Notes: generated by a model not told the origin, from the sequence alone. Positions 43,189 to 52,911 are shown, counted from the first letter of the stretch. The stretch: DNA of 64,000 bases from Mycolicibacterium lacusdiani (GCF_021916785.1 NZ_JAKCFC010000001.1:372001-436000); one strand, 5' to 3'. Numbers and translations: made by a program.

Positions 43189-43669
43189 GCGCTGTGGCAC
43201 CATCATCGCCACAACCGGAGGCGGCGAAAGCAGTTGGCAGGCGGTGCATTACGATGACCTCAAATTGACATAATGTGGCTTATCGGTACGAACCTGACGT
43301 GCGGCGAACGGTCGCGAGACCCGAAGGCTTGCGCAATGCGCTATCGCTGCAGCTGATGGCCGTTCCACACTTGCTGCGGCCGTGTCACCGAAGTCGACGT
43401 CTACATCCCGCCGAGCCTTCATCCATCGGTCGCCGGGTGGCGCCGGCGCCGCGCTTCGGCGCGTGCGTGATTTCGCCCGTACTGGCACGTGTCGGCTGAC
43501 GACTGATCGCTTGCACGCTCACTGTCTCGGGCCCGTCAAGACTCAGACGCGACCGTACCCTCACCTGTCAATACGTCACAGTGACGTTTTGACAGGTTCG
43601 CGACGGGAGCTTCGAAGAGGCTGTCCAGCAGTGTCATTCGAACGCCTGTCGCGCCAGCACCGTCAGAAT
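43189..43669. other. Gene-free interval with a large near-palindrome
   Basis: No supported gene. ORFs on both strands lack ribosome sites and good codon bias. The main feature is the palindrome at 43563-43597. Confidence 0.5.
43563..43597. repeat. 35-bp near-perfect palindrome
   Basis: Arms of 17 bases around a single central A with one mismatch (ACCTGTCAATACGTCAC and its complement). It lies downstream of the second mazF and downstream of the convergent secreted-protein gene. It may be a bidirectional terminator or a protein-binding site. Confidence 0.7.
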
Positions 43670-43951
43670 CTAGGGCGTATTCGGCGAACCCGGGAATGTC
43701 ATGGACATGTCGCCACCCGGCGTCACGGGGTTCGGAATGTTCGCAGGGCCCCACTCCTCGGACGCCGTCTCATCGTTGGCCCAGGCGCCGCCAGCACACA
43801 TGGGATGCCGCCAACCGAATGCTTCGCATCCCGGGTCGTCCGTGGCAGCGCTCGCCGGTACGGTTCCAGCCAGCGCCACGATCCCGAACGATCCGGATAC
43901 GGCAGCCGCCAGTCCGATTGCCTTGAGCTGGCCCGTCGTCAAGATGCGCAT
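43670..43951 (-). CDS. Small secreted protein, 93 aa
   Basis: ATG 43951 follows GGGGGAGG. A signal peptide (RILTTGQLKAIGLAAAVSG, cleavage near ASA-AT) leads to a short mature part with two cysteines (GCEAFGWRHPMCAGG), probably forming one disulfide. Unknown function; mycobacterial-type exported protein. Confidence 0.7.
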   Translation of the reverse strand: MRILTTGQLKAIGLAAAVSGSFGIVALAGTVPASAATDDPGCEAFGWRHPMCAGGAWANDETASEEWGPANIPNPVTPGGDMSMTFPGSPNTP

Positions 43952-44178
43952 TCGCCCTCCCCCTTTGCTATGAACATGGTTGCCTGCACGATAGCTGAGC
44001 TTGTCCCGTGACAAGCGATGAAGTCGGGATGCGCAGGCTTGCTGGCGGTCCAGACAGCTGCACACGATTCGTCACTGTGATGCTGTCATCCACGAAAGTG
44101 CCGTCATTACATCAGCGTTCGAGAGTTCCGGCGGATATCGTCAGTGATCACGAAATCCGACGATCTACTCAGGGCGGG

Positions 44179-45915
44179 TCAATCCAGAATTCGCCGGGCA
44201 ACGTTCGTGGTGACCAAGTCGAGCAGCTCGTCGGCCCGGCCCGCCATGATCGTCCTTATCGCGTACAGCGAGAAGCCTTTCGCCTGTTCGGCGCTGATGG
44301 CCGGTGGAACTGACATCTCCTGGCGGGCAGTGACCACGTCGACGATGGCGGGCCCGTCGTGGGCGAAGGCCTCGCTCAGCGCCTCCTTCAATTCGCCGGG
44401 ATGCTCGACGCGCCTGCCGAACGCCCCCAGCGCCCGGCCCACGGCGGCGAAGTCGGGGTTGGTGAGGTCCGTGCCGAAGTTCACGATGCCCGCTGCCTTC
44501 ATCTCCAGCTCAACGAAGTTCAACGACGAGTTGTTGAACACGATCACCTTGACCGGCAGACGGTTCTGGATGAGCGTGATGAGTTCGCCGAACGCCATGG
44601 CGAGACCGCCGTCGCCGGCGAGGGCAATCACCTGACGATCCGGAAACGCGGTCTGAGCGCCGATCGCGTGGGGCAGCGCGCACGCCATGGTGCCGTGATT
44701 GAACGAGCCCACGAGCCGTCGCTTGCCGTTCATCTTCAGGTAACGCGCCGCCCACACGACGGGCGAGCCGACGTCGACGGTGAACACCGCGTCATCGGTC
44801 GCCAACTCATTGGCAAGTCCCGCAACGTACTCCGGTCGGATCGGCGTCTTGTCGCGATCGTTGACGGCCAGTCCGTCGAGCGACTTGCGCGTCTTGACGT
44901 AGTGCCGCAGCGACCGGTCGAGGTGCGTGCGGTCCTGCTTCTGGACCAGAAGCGGCTGCAGCGCGTCACACGTGTCGGCGACGGTGCCGACCAGGCCGAG
45001 GTCGATCGGCGTGCGACGGCCCAGGTTTCGCCCTCGGACGTCGACCTGCACGATCCGCGCGTCCTTCGGATAGAATTGCTGATAGGGAAAGTCCGTGCCG
45101 AGCATCAGCAGTGTGTCGGCCTCCTTGATGGCCTTGTATCCCGAGGCGAAGCCGAGCAATCCCGTCATGCCCACGTCGTACGGATTGTCGTACTCGATGA
45201 ACTCCTTGCCGCGCAGTGCGTGCACGACCGGCGCGTTGAGCGTTCCCGCGAGCCGGACGAGTTCGTCGTGCGCGCCCTGCACTCCTGCGCCGCCGAGGAT
45301 CGTGACGCGCTCCCCGTCGTTGAGGATTTGAGCGGCCTGCCGCAGCGAGACCTCGTCGGGTCGGATCACCGAACGGGTCGCCTCAATGGACTTTGCGAGC
45401 CAACCGGTTTCGCTACCGGGCGCGAGGAAGATCTCGCCGGGCACGACGACGACAGCCACGCCGTTCTCCTCGACGGCGGCCCGCATCGCCATCTCGAAGA
45501 TGCGCGGGGCCATCTCGGGAGTGCTGACCAACTCGCAGTACACGCTGCACTCCCGGAAGAGTTCCTGCGGGTGGGTCTCCTGGAAGTACTCGGAGCCGAT
45601 TTCGTTCCGCGGAATGTGCGCGGCGATGGCCAGTACCGGCACCCTGCTGCGCTGGGCGTCGAACAATCCGTTGACGAGGTGCAGGTTGCCCGGTCCGCAA
45701 CTGCCCGCGCAGACGGCCAACCGGCCGGTCAGTGCGGCGTCGGCAGCCGCGGCGAAGGCGGCGGTCTCCTCGTGCCTGACGTGCTCCCACGTGACGACGC
45801 CGGACCGTCGGATGGCGTCGGTGAACCCGTTGAGGCTGTCGCCGGGCAGTCCGTAGACGCGTTGGACGCCGCTGCGCGCCAACGCCGAGATGAGTTGAGT
45901 GGCGATCGTCGCCAT
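44179..45915 (-). CDS. poxB: ThDP-dependent pyruvate oxidase/dehydrogenase (PoxB type), 578 aa
   Basis: Three-domain ThDP enzyme: catalytic Glu50 in WEHVRHEETAAF, GAGVQGAHDEL in the FAD domain, and the ThDP motif GDGGLAMAFGELITLIQ followed by FNNSSLNFVE. Length and the LPGDSLNGF opening match pyruvate:quinone oxidoreductase. It decarboxylates pyruvate to acetate and CO2, passing electrons to quinone. The C-terminal membrane-binding tail of the E. coli enzyme is not obvious. It stands alone on the minus strand. Confidence 0.85.
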   Translation of the reverse strand: MATIATQLISALARSGVQRVYGLPGDSLNGFTDAIRRSGVVTWEHVRHEETAAFAAAADAALTGRLAVCAGSCGPGNLHLVNGLFDAQRSRVPVLAIAAHIPRNEIGSEYFQETHPQELFRECSVYCELVSTPEMAPRIFEMAMRAAVEENGVAVVVVPGEIFLAPGSETGWLAKSIEATRSVIRPDEVSLRQAAQILNDGERVTILGGAGVQGAHDELVRLAGTLNAPVVHALRGKEFIEYDNPYDVGMTGLLGFASGYKAIKEADTLLMLGTDFPYQQFYPKDARIVQVDVRGRNLGRRTPIDLGLVGTVADTCDALQPLLVQKQDRTHLDRSLRHYVKTRKSLDGLAVNDRDKTPIRPEYVAGLANELATDDAVFTVDVGSPVVWAARYLKMNGKRRLVGSFNHGTMACALPHAIGAQTAFPDRQVIALAGDGGLAMAFGELITLIQNRLPVKVIVFNNSSLNFVELEMKAAGIVNFGTDLTNPDFAAVGRALGAFGRRVEHPGELKEALSEAFAHDGPAIVDVVTARQEMSVPPAISAEQAKGFSLYAIRTIMAGRADELLDLVTTNVARRILD

Positions 45916-46005
45916 GGTGGTCTCCCTTGATGTTTCGGCGCGGCGAACCGCGTTCAGCGCGGATCAGCGCGCTCGGATGAACTTACGTCAGTCGGGGTGC
46001 TCCGG

Positions 46006-46629
46006 TCAGGATGGTCGAATCATCTCGAACATGGCGCCGGGGCTGATCTCGGCATAGCTCGCTGGTCCCCCGGCGCGCAGGATGGGGTGGGATCTGGCGG
46101 TGTCGTAGACACCGTCTGTCAGCAGGGCACGGTCGATGTGGACGGCGACCACTTCGCCCAGCACGAGCCAGGTGGCCACGGCCGTGCCGTCGGCCCGTTG
46201 AAGTTGGGCGATCTGCGTCAGTTTGCATTCGAAGTTGACCGGGCTCTCCAGGACGCGCGGCGTCGAGACGACCGTCGACGGCACCGGGGTCAGGCCGGCG
46301 TCATCGAACTCGTCTCGTTCTGCCGGCAAGGACGCAGCGGTCTCGTTCATCTGCGTCGCCAACGACCGGGTGGCAAGGTTCCACACGAACTCGCCGGTGG
46401 CGTCGATGTTGGCGACCGTGTCCTTCCACCCGATCGAGGAGAACCCGATGATCGGCGGGTGATAGTTGAATCCATTGAAGAAGCTGTAGGGGGCCAGGTT
46501 TCGTGCCCCGTGGCGATCCGCGCTGGAGATCCATCCGATCGGTCGCGGTCCGACGATGGCGTTGAACGGGTCGTGCGGCAGTCCGGTGCCCTCGGCCGGC
46601 CGATAGAAGTGGGCGTCGCTCCCGGCCAT
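46006..46629 (-). CDS. Flavin reductase-like FMN-binding protein, 207 aa
   Basis: Split-barrel flavin-binding fold: FNAIVGPRPIGWISS, ARNLAPYSFFNGFNYHPPIIGFSS and NLATRSLATQMNETA are hallmarks of the flavin-reductase-like family. ATG 46629 or the in-frame GTG 46641 may be used. It follows ubiD by 39 bases (or 27) and probably supplies or handles flavin for the UbiX/UbiD pair, which needs reduced FMN. That link is inferred. Confidence 0.83.
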   Translation of the reverse strand: MAGSDAHFYRPAEGTGLPHDPFNAIVGPRPIGWISSADRHGARNLAPYSFFNGFNYHPPIIGFSSIGWKDTVANIDATGEFVWNLATRSLATQMNETAASLPAERDEFDDAGLTPVPSTVVSTPRVLESPVNFECKLTQIAQLQRADGTAVATWLVLGEVVAVHIDRALLTDGVYDTARSHPILRAGGPASYAEISPGAMFEMIRPS

Positions 46630-46668
46630 CTCAGATCGCACCTACTGCCGGAGGCGGTGTGGCGGCGC

Positions 46669-48192
46669 TCATGAGGTGAACCCCCAGCGATCCCAGTTGT
46701 CGAGCACCTTCTGCTTGACGGGTGCCGGATAGTTTTCGTCGAAGGACATCACCCGCTTCTCGGGCCGCCCGACCCGGTCGGCGTTCTCCAGGCAGGCGTA
46801 GATGACCAGCGAGGTCCCCTTGTCCTCGGAGAGTTCGCGGGTGGTGTGGTAGGACTCGATGCCGTCGCCGAAGGCGCGCAGTTCCGGGAACAGGTAGGTG
46901 GTGAACGTGGGGTGGTTGCGCGAGGCGAACGCCCACACGACCTGTTTCACGTCGGAAGGGTCGATGTCTTCGTCGACCACGAGGATCTTGGTGACGGTGT
47001 CGCCGACGTGGTCGGTCCAGAAGGTGTTGCCCAGGCGGTTCATGAAGTCGTCGAGCGTCCAACCGGTGCGGTCGTGCCAATCTTTCGGGACGCGAACCAC
47101 GAACCACAGGATGGCGGCCTCGAACAGATACATGCCGTCGATGATGGGCAGACCGGCCTTCTGCAGGGTGACCACGGAGTCTGACGAGATGAAGAACCCC
47201 ATGGTGACGTGACAGTTGTCGATCGGCACTCCGGGGATCGACATCGGCAGTATCGGCTGGTCGCGGAACGTCACGCAGGTGACCTTCTGCCGGGGGAAGA
47301 TCGTGGTCTCGTCGGGTAGGTAGCCGGGGTATTCGCCAAATGGTCCCTCGGGTTCCTGGGTGCCGTATTCGATCACTCCCTCGATCACGATCTCGGCGTC
47401 TGCGGGGACGAGTATGTCGTTTGTCTCGCACTTCACCATGTCGAGCGGTGCGCCGAGAAGTGCGCTGGCCATGTCGTATTCGTCGACCCACGCCGGGATG
47501 CGGGAGGCGGCCTGGGTCGAGGCGACCGGGCTCACGCCGAGTGCGCACGCCCACGGCATGTCCTTGCCCTCGTCGCGCCACATCTTCCAGATCATGCCGT
47601 TGTGCTGCTTGGGCCACCATTGGCCCGTCATGGTCTGGGCGTCGAGGATCATCGCGCGGTTGGTGGACCAGTTGGTCCATTTTCCGTCCGGCGTCTGGGC
47701 GATGTTGAGGCCCGCGGTCTGCAGGTACCGGCCGCCGTCGCCGTCGTGGGCCAGTGGCGCAGGAATCTTGTTGAGGTCGATCTGATCGCCGGTCCACTTG
47801 TTCTGCTTGCACGGCGCCTGGGAGGCGTCGACCACGTTGGGCGGGTAGGAGCGACCGTTCTCCTTGGCCGCGATGTAGGCGGCTTGGATCTCCATCAGGG
47901 GTGTCTCGGGGGGCAGTCCGAGCATGGCGGAGAGTCGGCGCCATGGTTGGGTGGGGTGACCACTCTTGCCCATGCCCCAGTCGGCGGCGCGAAATCCGGG
48001 CGCAGCATCCTTGACGTTGTTGAAAACGGGTATTGGCGCGCATGTTTCGGCCGCGTGGCGGAAGATCGCGCCCATTTCGAGGTTCCAGTCGACTTCGTCG
48101 TCGATCTCGACGAGTTCGCCCATGTCCTTCATCAGGGCCAGGTACTCGCGGTAGCTTCGGGGAATTTCGTTGCGGTCGATGCGTGCGGACAT
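46669..48192 (-). CDS. ubiD: UbiD-family prFMN-dependent decarboxylase, 507 aa
   Basis: ATG 48192 follows GAGGAGCG. SYREYLALMKDMGELVEIDDEVDWNLEM opens the family; the prFMN-binding and catalytic region (EYPGYLPDE, RDQPILPMSIPGVPIDNCH, DEDIDPSDVKQVVWAFASR) is intact. Such enzymes reversibly decarboxylate aromatic or acrylic acids. Here it sits in a unit with UbiX and a flavin reductase, like the non-oxidative hydroxybenzoate/vanillate decarboxylase systems, rather than in ubiquinone synthesis, since mycobacteria use menaquinone. Confidence 0.9.
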   Translation of the reverse strand: MSARIDRNEIPRSYREYLALMKDMGELVEIDDEVDWNLEMGAIFRHAAETCAPIPVFNNVKDAAPGFRAADWGMGKSGHPTQPWRRLSAMLGLPPETPLMEIQAAYIAAKENGRSYPPNVVDASQAPCKQNKWTGDQIDLNKIPAPLAHDGDGGRYLQTAGLNIAQTPDGKWTNWSTNRAMILDAQTMTGQWWPKQHNGMIWKMWRDEGKDMPWACALGVSPVASTQAASRIPAWVDEYDMASALLGAPLDMVKCETNDILVPADAEIVIEGVIEYGTQEPEGPFGEYPGYLPDETTIFPRQKVTCVTFRDQPILPMSIPGVPIDNCHVTMGFFISSDSVVTLQKAGLPIIDGMYLFEAAILWFVVRVPKDWHDRTGWTLDDFMNRLGNTFWTDHVGDTVTKILVVDEDIDPSDVKQVVWAFASRNHPTFTTYLFPELRAFGDGIESYHTTRELSEDKGTSLVIYACLENADRVGRPEKRVMSFDENYPAPVKQKVLDNWDRWGFTS

Positions 48193-48226
48193 GTGGTGTG
48201 CGCTCCTCGGGGATCGATGTCGGCGG

Positions 48227-48850
48227 TCAGTGGACGGGGCGGACGAGTTCGGGCGAATGGTGCGCATCGGGTGCCGGTTGTCCGCCGGTCCAGCGGGGAA
48301 AGAGGTCTCGGCGCAGTTCGACGTCGGCCAGGTCCAAGACGCGGTTCACGGTTTGGTCGATCAGGTCGTCGATCGTCTCGGGTCGCTGATAGAAGGCCGG
48401 TGCCGCGGGCATGATGATCGCGCCGATCTCGGCGAGCTGGGTGAGGATGCGTAGGTGTCCGAGGTGCAGCGGCGTTTCGCGAACCAACAGAACCAGTCGG
48501 CGTCGTTCCTTGAGCATGACGTCGGCGGCGCGCAGCAGCAGATTGTCGGAGTAGGAGGTCGCGATGCCGGCTGCGGTCTTCATCGAACAGGGGGCGACGA
48601 CCATGGCGTGAGCACGAAACGATCCCGACGCGATCGAGGCGCCGATGTCGTTGGGCTTGTGCACGACGTCGGCGCGTGCTTCGATATCGCGGGCCGTCAT
48701 GTCGAGTTCGAAATGCAATGTCCTACGCGCAGATTGGGACATCACCAGATGCGTCTCGACGTCCGGCTCTTCACGTAACACGTCCAGGAGGCGCACGCCG
48801 TACGCCGTGCCGCTGGCCCCGGTTATTCCTACGATGACGCGGGTGGTCAT
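48227..48850 (-). CDS. ubiX: UbiX-family flavin prenyltransferase, 207 aa
   Basis: ATG 48850 follows GAAGGGG. GITGASGTAYGVRLLDVL binds FMN, and PCSMKTAAGIATSYSDNLLLRAADVMLKERRRLVLLVRETPL holds the prenyl-phosphate site. It attaches a dimethylallyl group to FMN to make prFMN for the UbiD 35 bases downstream. Length is normal. It heads the three-gene unit. Confidence 0.92.
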   Translation of the reverse strand: MTTRVIVGITGASGTAYGVRLLDVLREEPDVETHLVMSQSARRTLHFELDMTARDIEARADVVHKPNDIGASIASGSFRAHAMVVAPCSMKTAAGIATSYSDNLLLRAADVMLKERRRLVLLVRETPLHLGHLRILTQLAEIGAIIMPAAPAFYQRPETIDDLIDQTVNRVLDLADVELRRDLFPRWTGGQPAPDAHHSPELVRPVH

Positions 48851-49020
48851 GTCGATCCCCTTCTGTTGTGCCGGCCGAATGTCGTGACTCGAGTCAACTC
48901 CGATCGCGTAATGGTCGACAGCCCGGTGGCGGCAGTTGCCCCTTCCGGCTAGCGGTAATGACGGCAACGTCGGAGATCACGGAACCACGGTCCCGCGGCT
49001 TCCCATCGAGACGCCTCTCG

Positions 49021-50670
49021 CTAGCCCGTGTTGTAGAGCGTCTTGACGTTCTCGTGCAGTTTCTGGACGAGTGGGGGCACCTCGTAGGTTCCCGTCATCA
49101 CCTCGATGTAGGCGGCGCGGGTGCCCTCGGCGGCGGTCGCGAGCGCGGCGTCGAGTTCGGCGCACGTACTCACCCGCGGGGTGAACCAGTCGTCGCATCC
49201 CAGTGCGTGCGGGAGTTCGGTGTAGTTCCACGGCGCGACGTCGTTGTAGGCGATGTCGGGGTCGGTGCACAGCATCCGCTCGATGAGGTATCCGTTGTTG
49301 TTGAGCACGATGATGATCGGCTTCAAGCCAAGGCGGTGGAACTGGCCGATTTCTTGTGCCGTCAGTTGGTGGGAGCCTTCCCCGGTGAACAAGACGAGCC
49401 GCCGGTTCGGCGCGGCGACGGCTGCCCCCAGTGCTGCCGGGGTGGCCCATCCGATGGCGCCCCACAGGGTCTGGTTGTGGAACCGTGCGCCTCGTGGGAG
49501 CCGCGCGAACGCCAAACCCATGGACACGGTGCCGGTTTCGGCGATGACGATGTCGTCGGGCCGCAAGAAGTCAGCCCATCGCGGGTACAGCGCTTCCGCG
49601 GTGATCGGGTCGGCACCGGACCCGGATACGGGGCCCAGTTGCTCTGGCCGGGGACCACCACGCTGACGGGTGCTCCACGACCGCCCGGCGAGCCCGCGGA
49701 GAAGGTCGGCCATCTCGACACCCTGGTAGACGGTCGACCCCACGCGCGTGCTGTGCAGATCGATCTTGACGATCTTGTCGGCGTCGAGGTTGGAGGTGAA
49801 GGCGCCGGTGTTGAAGTCGGTCGCCATCGTGCCGAACGCTACGACGACGTCGCGTGTTTCGACGAACTCGCGAACGGCGGGGTCCATGAGGTTGCCGTCG
49901 TACATGCCGATGTAGTTTGGGTGTTCTTCTTCGAGAACGGACTTGTCGGCGAACATGGTCGCGAACGGAAGATCCGCCGCCTCGATGAACTGCCGAGCCG
50001 TGTCCCGCAGACCCAACCTGTCCAGGAGGATGCCGGGCAGGACGCACGCCGTCGACGCTGCCTCCAACGCACCGACCACCGCGTCTGTCGCGGCCGCCAG
50101 TGCCGTCGAATCGCTGGCAGGCACGGGCAAGGGGTCCGATTGCGCGACGATTGGCTTGTCGACGACGTCGGAGGGCAGTGCCATGTACACGGGTCGCCGG
50201 TTGTAGAGGGCTTCGGCGATCAGACGCTCGGTCTCGGCAACGGCGTTGGCCGGGGTGATGATCGCGCTGGCGCCCACGACGGTGTCGGCCATGGACCGGA
50301 ACAGGTCGAACTCTCCGTTGCCCAAGGTGTGATGCACCAGTGACCGATTGGCTTGGGTGGCCAGGGTGGGCATACCGACGAGGTGGAAGACCGGCAGGTT
50401 CTCGGCGTAGGAACCGGCGACCGCGCAGATGGCGCTGAGCTCCCCTACTCCGTAGGTGGTGGTGACTGCGCCCACGCCGTGGACGCGGGCGTACCCGTCG
50501 GCGGCATAGCCGGCGTTGAGTTCGTTGCAGCAGCCGATCCAGTTGATGTCGGGCTGCGCGACGATGGCGTCGTGCAGACGGAACGCGTAGTCCCCTGGCA
50601 CTCCGAAGATGTCGTTGACACCGACGTCGTGCAGCCTGCCGAGAACATACTCGATCACGGTGACGCTCAT
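49021..50670 (-). CDS. ThDP-dependent 2-keto acid decarboxylase (IpdC/PDC type), 549 aa
   Basis: Start ATG 50670 after GAAGGAAGGG. The NELNAGYAADGYAR segment carries the catalytic Glu50, the middle domain is regulatory, and GEGSHQLTAQEIGQFHRLGLKP with NNNGYLIERM forms the ThDP site. Pairs of His (LVHHTLG) match decarboxylases of pyruvate, indolepyruvate or phenylpyruvate. It converts a 2-keto acid to an aldehyde; which one is not predictable. It is divergent from the hydrolase gene at 50943. Confidence 0.87.
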   Translation of the reverse strand: MSVTVIEYVLGRLHDVGVNDIFGVPGDYAFRLHDAIVAQPDINWIGCCNELNAGYAADGYARVHGVGAVTTTYGVGELSAICAVAGSYAENLPVFHLVGMPTLATQANRSLVHHTLGNGEFDLFRSMADTVVGASAIITPANAVAETERLIAEALYNRRPVYMALPSDVVDKPIVAQSDPLPVPASDSTALAAATDAVVGALEAASTACVLPGILLDRLGLRDTARQFIEAADLPFATMFADKSVLEEEHPNYIGMYDGNLMDPAVREFVETRDVVVAFGTMATDFNTGAFTSNLDADKIVKIDLHSTRVGSTVYQGVEMADLLRGLAGRSWSTRQRGGPRPEQLGPVSGSGADPITAEALYPRWADFLRPDDIVIAETGTVSMGLAFARLPRGARFHNQTLWGAIGWATPAALGAAVAAPNRRLVLFTGEGSHQLTAQEIGQFHRLGLKPIIIVLNNNGYLIERMLCTDPDIAYNDVAPWNYTELPHALGCDDWFTPRVSTCAELDAALATAAEGTRAAYIEVMTGTYEVPPLVQKLHENVKTLYNTG

Positions 50671-50820
50671 CTGACCCTTCCTTCTCTCGTCGACGATCGA
50701 GCTCTCTCGAACGCGGCGCGGGCTTGGCTGCCTGCGGACCACCGAGCGGCGCCGGCCCCTGGGTTCATCGAAGCTTCACGGCTCAACCAGCTCGACGTCC
50801 AATAGGAATCGTCACGGGCA

Positions 50821-50841
50821 CCCATCGGCTACGCCGATGGG
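50821..50841. promoter_or_regulatory. 9-3-9 perfect inverted repeat
   Basis: CCCATCGGC-TAC-GCCGATGGG lies between the divergent decarboxylase and hydrolase starts. It is a possible operator; no regulator gene is directly adjacent. Confidence 0.4.
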
Positions 50842-50942
50842 CATCTGGATTGGCTGTGCCTATGACCGCATCGCCAAACACGATTGGACGCTGACGGTTT
50901 GGCCCGTCACGCTGTGAGCGTTCATCCGTCGTTCATCGGAGC

Positions 50943-51665
50943 GTGTCCGTGATGCCCACCCCGACCGTGGTTCTCGTGCATGGAGCCTTCACCGATGCCT
51001 CTTCCTATCAGCCGGTCACGAAGGGACTTCTGGACTCTGGCATCCCGGTAGTTGCCGTCGCCGTCCCGAACCGCAGCCTGATCGGAGACGCTGCGTTGGT
51101 TCGTGCCTTCGTGGAGACGATCGCGGGGTCGGTGCTGTTGGTCGGCCATTCCTATGGTGGAGCGGTCATCACCGAAGCCGGCACCGCATCCAACGTCGCG
51201 GCGCTGCTTTACCTCGCCGGATACGCGTTGGCCGAGGGTGAAAGCGTCGCGCAGCTTCAAGGCCAGTTCCCTGACTCAGACCTTCCCGATGCACTGATTC
51301 AGACGCCGTTCCCGGCCACGGAGCACTCCGTCGCCGGAATCGACGTGTCGGTGGACCCCTCGGAGTTCGCCTCGGTGCTGGCCGCCGACGTCGATCCCCT
51401 GGTTGCGTCGGTGCTCGCCGTGTCACAGCGGCCCGTGGCCGCCACTGCGTTCGCCGAGCCGGCCACGACGGCGGCTTGGCGGACTCGCCCGACCTGGGCG
51501 GTCCTGTGCACCGCCGATCGCGGCATCCTCCCGCAGGTTCAGCACTTCGGATACGAGCGTGCCGGTGCCGCGATCCGCGAAGTCGACTCCTCGAATCTGG
51601 TGATGCTGTCTCAGCCTGCCGTGGTCGTCGACACGATCCGGGAAATCTTGAGAGCCCTCGGCTGA
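50943..51665 (+). CDS. Alpha/beta hydrolase (esterase-like), 240 aa
   Basis: VVLVHGAFTDASSYQPV is the oxyanion loop and LVGHSYGGAVIT the nucleophile elbow with Ser. The acid and His are less certain at the C-terminus (TADRGILP, SSNLVMLSQP), where the expected HxxP pattern is weak. Short N-terminal start at GTG 50943. This family includes esterases and perhydrolase-like proteins. The LysR gene 101 bases downstream is on the same strand. Confidence 0.82.
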   Translation: MSVMPTPTVVLVHGAFTDASSYQPVTKGLLDSGIPVVAVAVPNRSLIGDAALVRAFVETIAGSVLLVGHSYGGAVITEAGTASNVAALLYLAGYALAEGESVAQLQGQFPDSDLPDALIQTPFPATEHSVAGIDVSVDPSEFASVLAADVDPLVASVLAVSQRPVAATAFAEPATTAAWRTRPTWAVLCTADRGILPQVQHFGYERAGAAIREVDSSNLVMLSQPAVVVDTIREILRALG

Positions 51666-51699
51666 CGCGTCGGCAAACCTCCAGAAACATCGCGGTCCC

Positions 51700-51711
51700 C
51701 CTGCTAGCAGG
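51700..51711. promoter_or_regulatory. 12-bp perfect palindrome before the lysR gene
   Basis: CCTGCTAGCAGG ends 55 bases before the lysR start. It may be an autoregulatory site. Confidence 0.3.
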
Positions 51712-51766
51712 AATCTTCGCCGTATGAGTAGCCACTCGTCATGATCATCGGGCATCGTGTCGGTTC

Positions 51767-52681
51767 ATGGAGCTGAGGACCCTGGAGTACTTCGTCGCGG
51801 TGGCCGACGAAGGCTCGTTCACCCGGGCCGCCCAGAAGTGCTTCATCACCCAACCCTCGATCAGCGCGCAAATACAGGGGCTCGAGCGCGAACTCGGCGA
51901 GGCCCTGTTCGACCGGACTCAGCGCACCACGGCGCTCACCGACGCCGGTCAGGTGCTGCTGCCCTATGCACGGTTGTGCATTCAGGCCGCCAACGACGCC
52001 AAGGCGGAGTTCTCCGCACGCGCCGGTTTGCTGCGCGGCGAGTTCCGGATCGGGACGGGAGGAGGGGTGGAACACACCACGACTCCGATGTTGCTCGGCG
52101 CGCTTCGGAAGGAGTATCCCGGCATCGACATCGTCGTCTCCGAGGCCACCAGCAAGCCACTGCTGGACATGGTGCTGCAGAACCAGCTGCACGCAGCCGT
52201 GATCGCCCGGCCCGTCGATGCGTTGCCGGCCTCGATCACCACCTCGCCGCTGTTCGTGGACGAGATCGTCGCGGTGTTCGACCCCTGTGCATTCCCGCTC
52301 GGCGACGGTGACCCGCTCGAACTCAGTGAGCTGGCCCGCCATCCGATCATCACCTACCCGCGCACCAGCGCGTTGCGGGCCAGTATCGACCGGGTCGCGG
52401 CAGCGTCCGATACCGAAGTCCTGGTCAACTGTGCGGCCAACGACGTACGCCTGCAGGTCTCCTTCGCCCAGCAAGGGCTCGGAGTGGCGCTCAGCTCCCG
52501 CTGCGATCCGGCCCTCATTGGTTGCGGCCTCACCATCCGGCAGATCACCCCGCAGATCGACTTCGAGAAGATGCTCATCTGGCGCAACGACATTCCCGCG
52601 TCAGCGCCCTTGCGTGCGTTCCTCGCGCTATGGAACACCAGGGTGAAAGTGGAAGAGACTGCAGGCCACGTGTGTACGTGA
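51767..52681 (+). CDS. LysR-family regulator, probable AlsR-type activator, 304 aa
   Basis: The N-terminal winged HTH (MELRTLEYFVAVADEGSFTRAAQKCFITQPSISAQIQ pattern) and a substrate-binding domain (GEFRIGTGGG, LHAAVIARPV) are complete. It lies directly upstream of the acetolactate synthase and decarboxylase genes on the same strand. AlsR of Bacillus, a LysR protein, activates the same two genes, so the same job is inferred. Confidence 0.85.
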   Translation: MELRTLEYFVAVADEGSFTRAAQKCFITQPSISAQIQGLERELGEALFDRTQRTTALTDAGQVLLPYARLCIQAANDAKAEFSARAGLLRGEFRIGTGGGVEHTTTPMLLGALRKEYPGIDIVVSEATSKPLLDMVLQNQLHAAVIARPVDALPASITTSPLFVDEIVAVFDPCAFPLGDGDPLELSELARHPIITYPRTSALRASIDRVAAASDTEVLVNCAANDVRLQVSFAQQGLGVALSSRCDPALIGCGLTIRQITPQIDFEKMLIWRNDIPASAPLRAFLALWNTRVKVEETAGHVCT

Positions 52682-52743
52682 ATCCCGGCTGGCCGCCGAG
52701 GCGCGGCGACTCCGGTCCCGCAGCATCACAACGGATTCGGACG

Positions 52744-52760
52744 CATAGGCCTCGCCTATG
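52744..52760. promoter_or_regulatory. 7-3-7 perfect inverted repeat between lysR and alsS
   Basis: CATAGGC-CTC-GCCTATG sits in the 230-base gap before the acetolactate synthase gene. It could be a terminator of lysR or an activator site for alsS. Confidence 0.4.
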
Positions 52761-52911
52761 GAGTCGCCTCGAAGAACCAATTGGACGCATCGGCACCGTC
52801 CACGCGAGGCTGCAGTCGACTCCTAGAACATCTCTGGGCGAGCAGCGCGTGCCGAACGCCAAGTAGTCCCGGATGCCCCGCAACTCGACTTCACACGACG
52901 AAGGACGACAC

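Noticed and set aside
43249..43488. 79-aa minus-strand frame
   Set aside because: No ribosome site and no coding-like composition; left unannotated.
44359..45930. Long plus-strand frame
   Set aside because: Antisense to the PoxB-type gene, with shadow-like composition.
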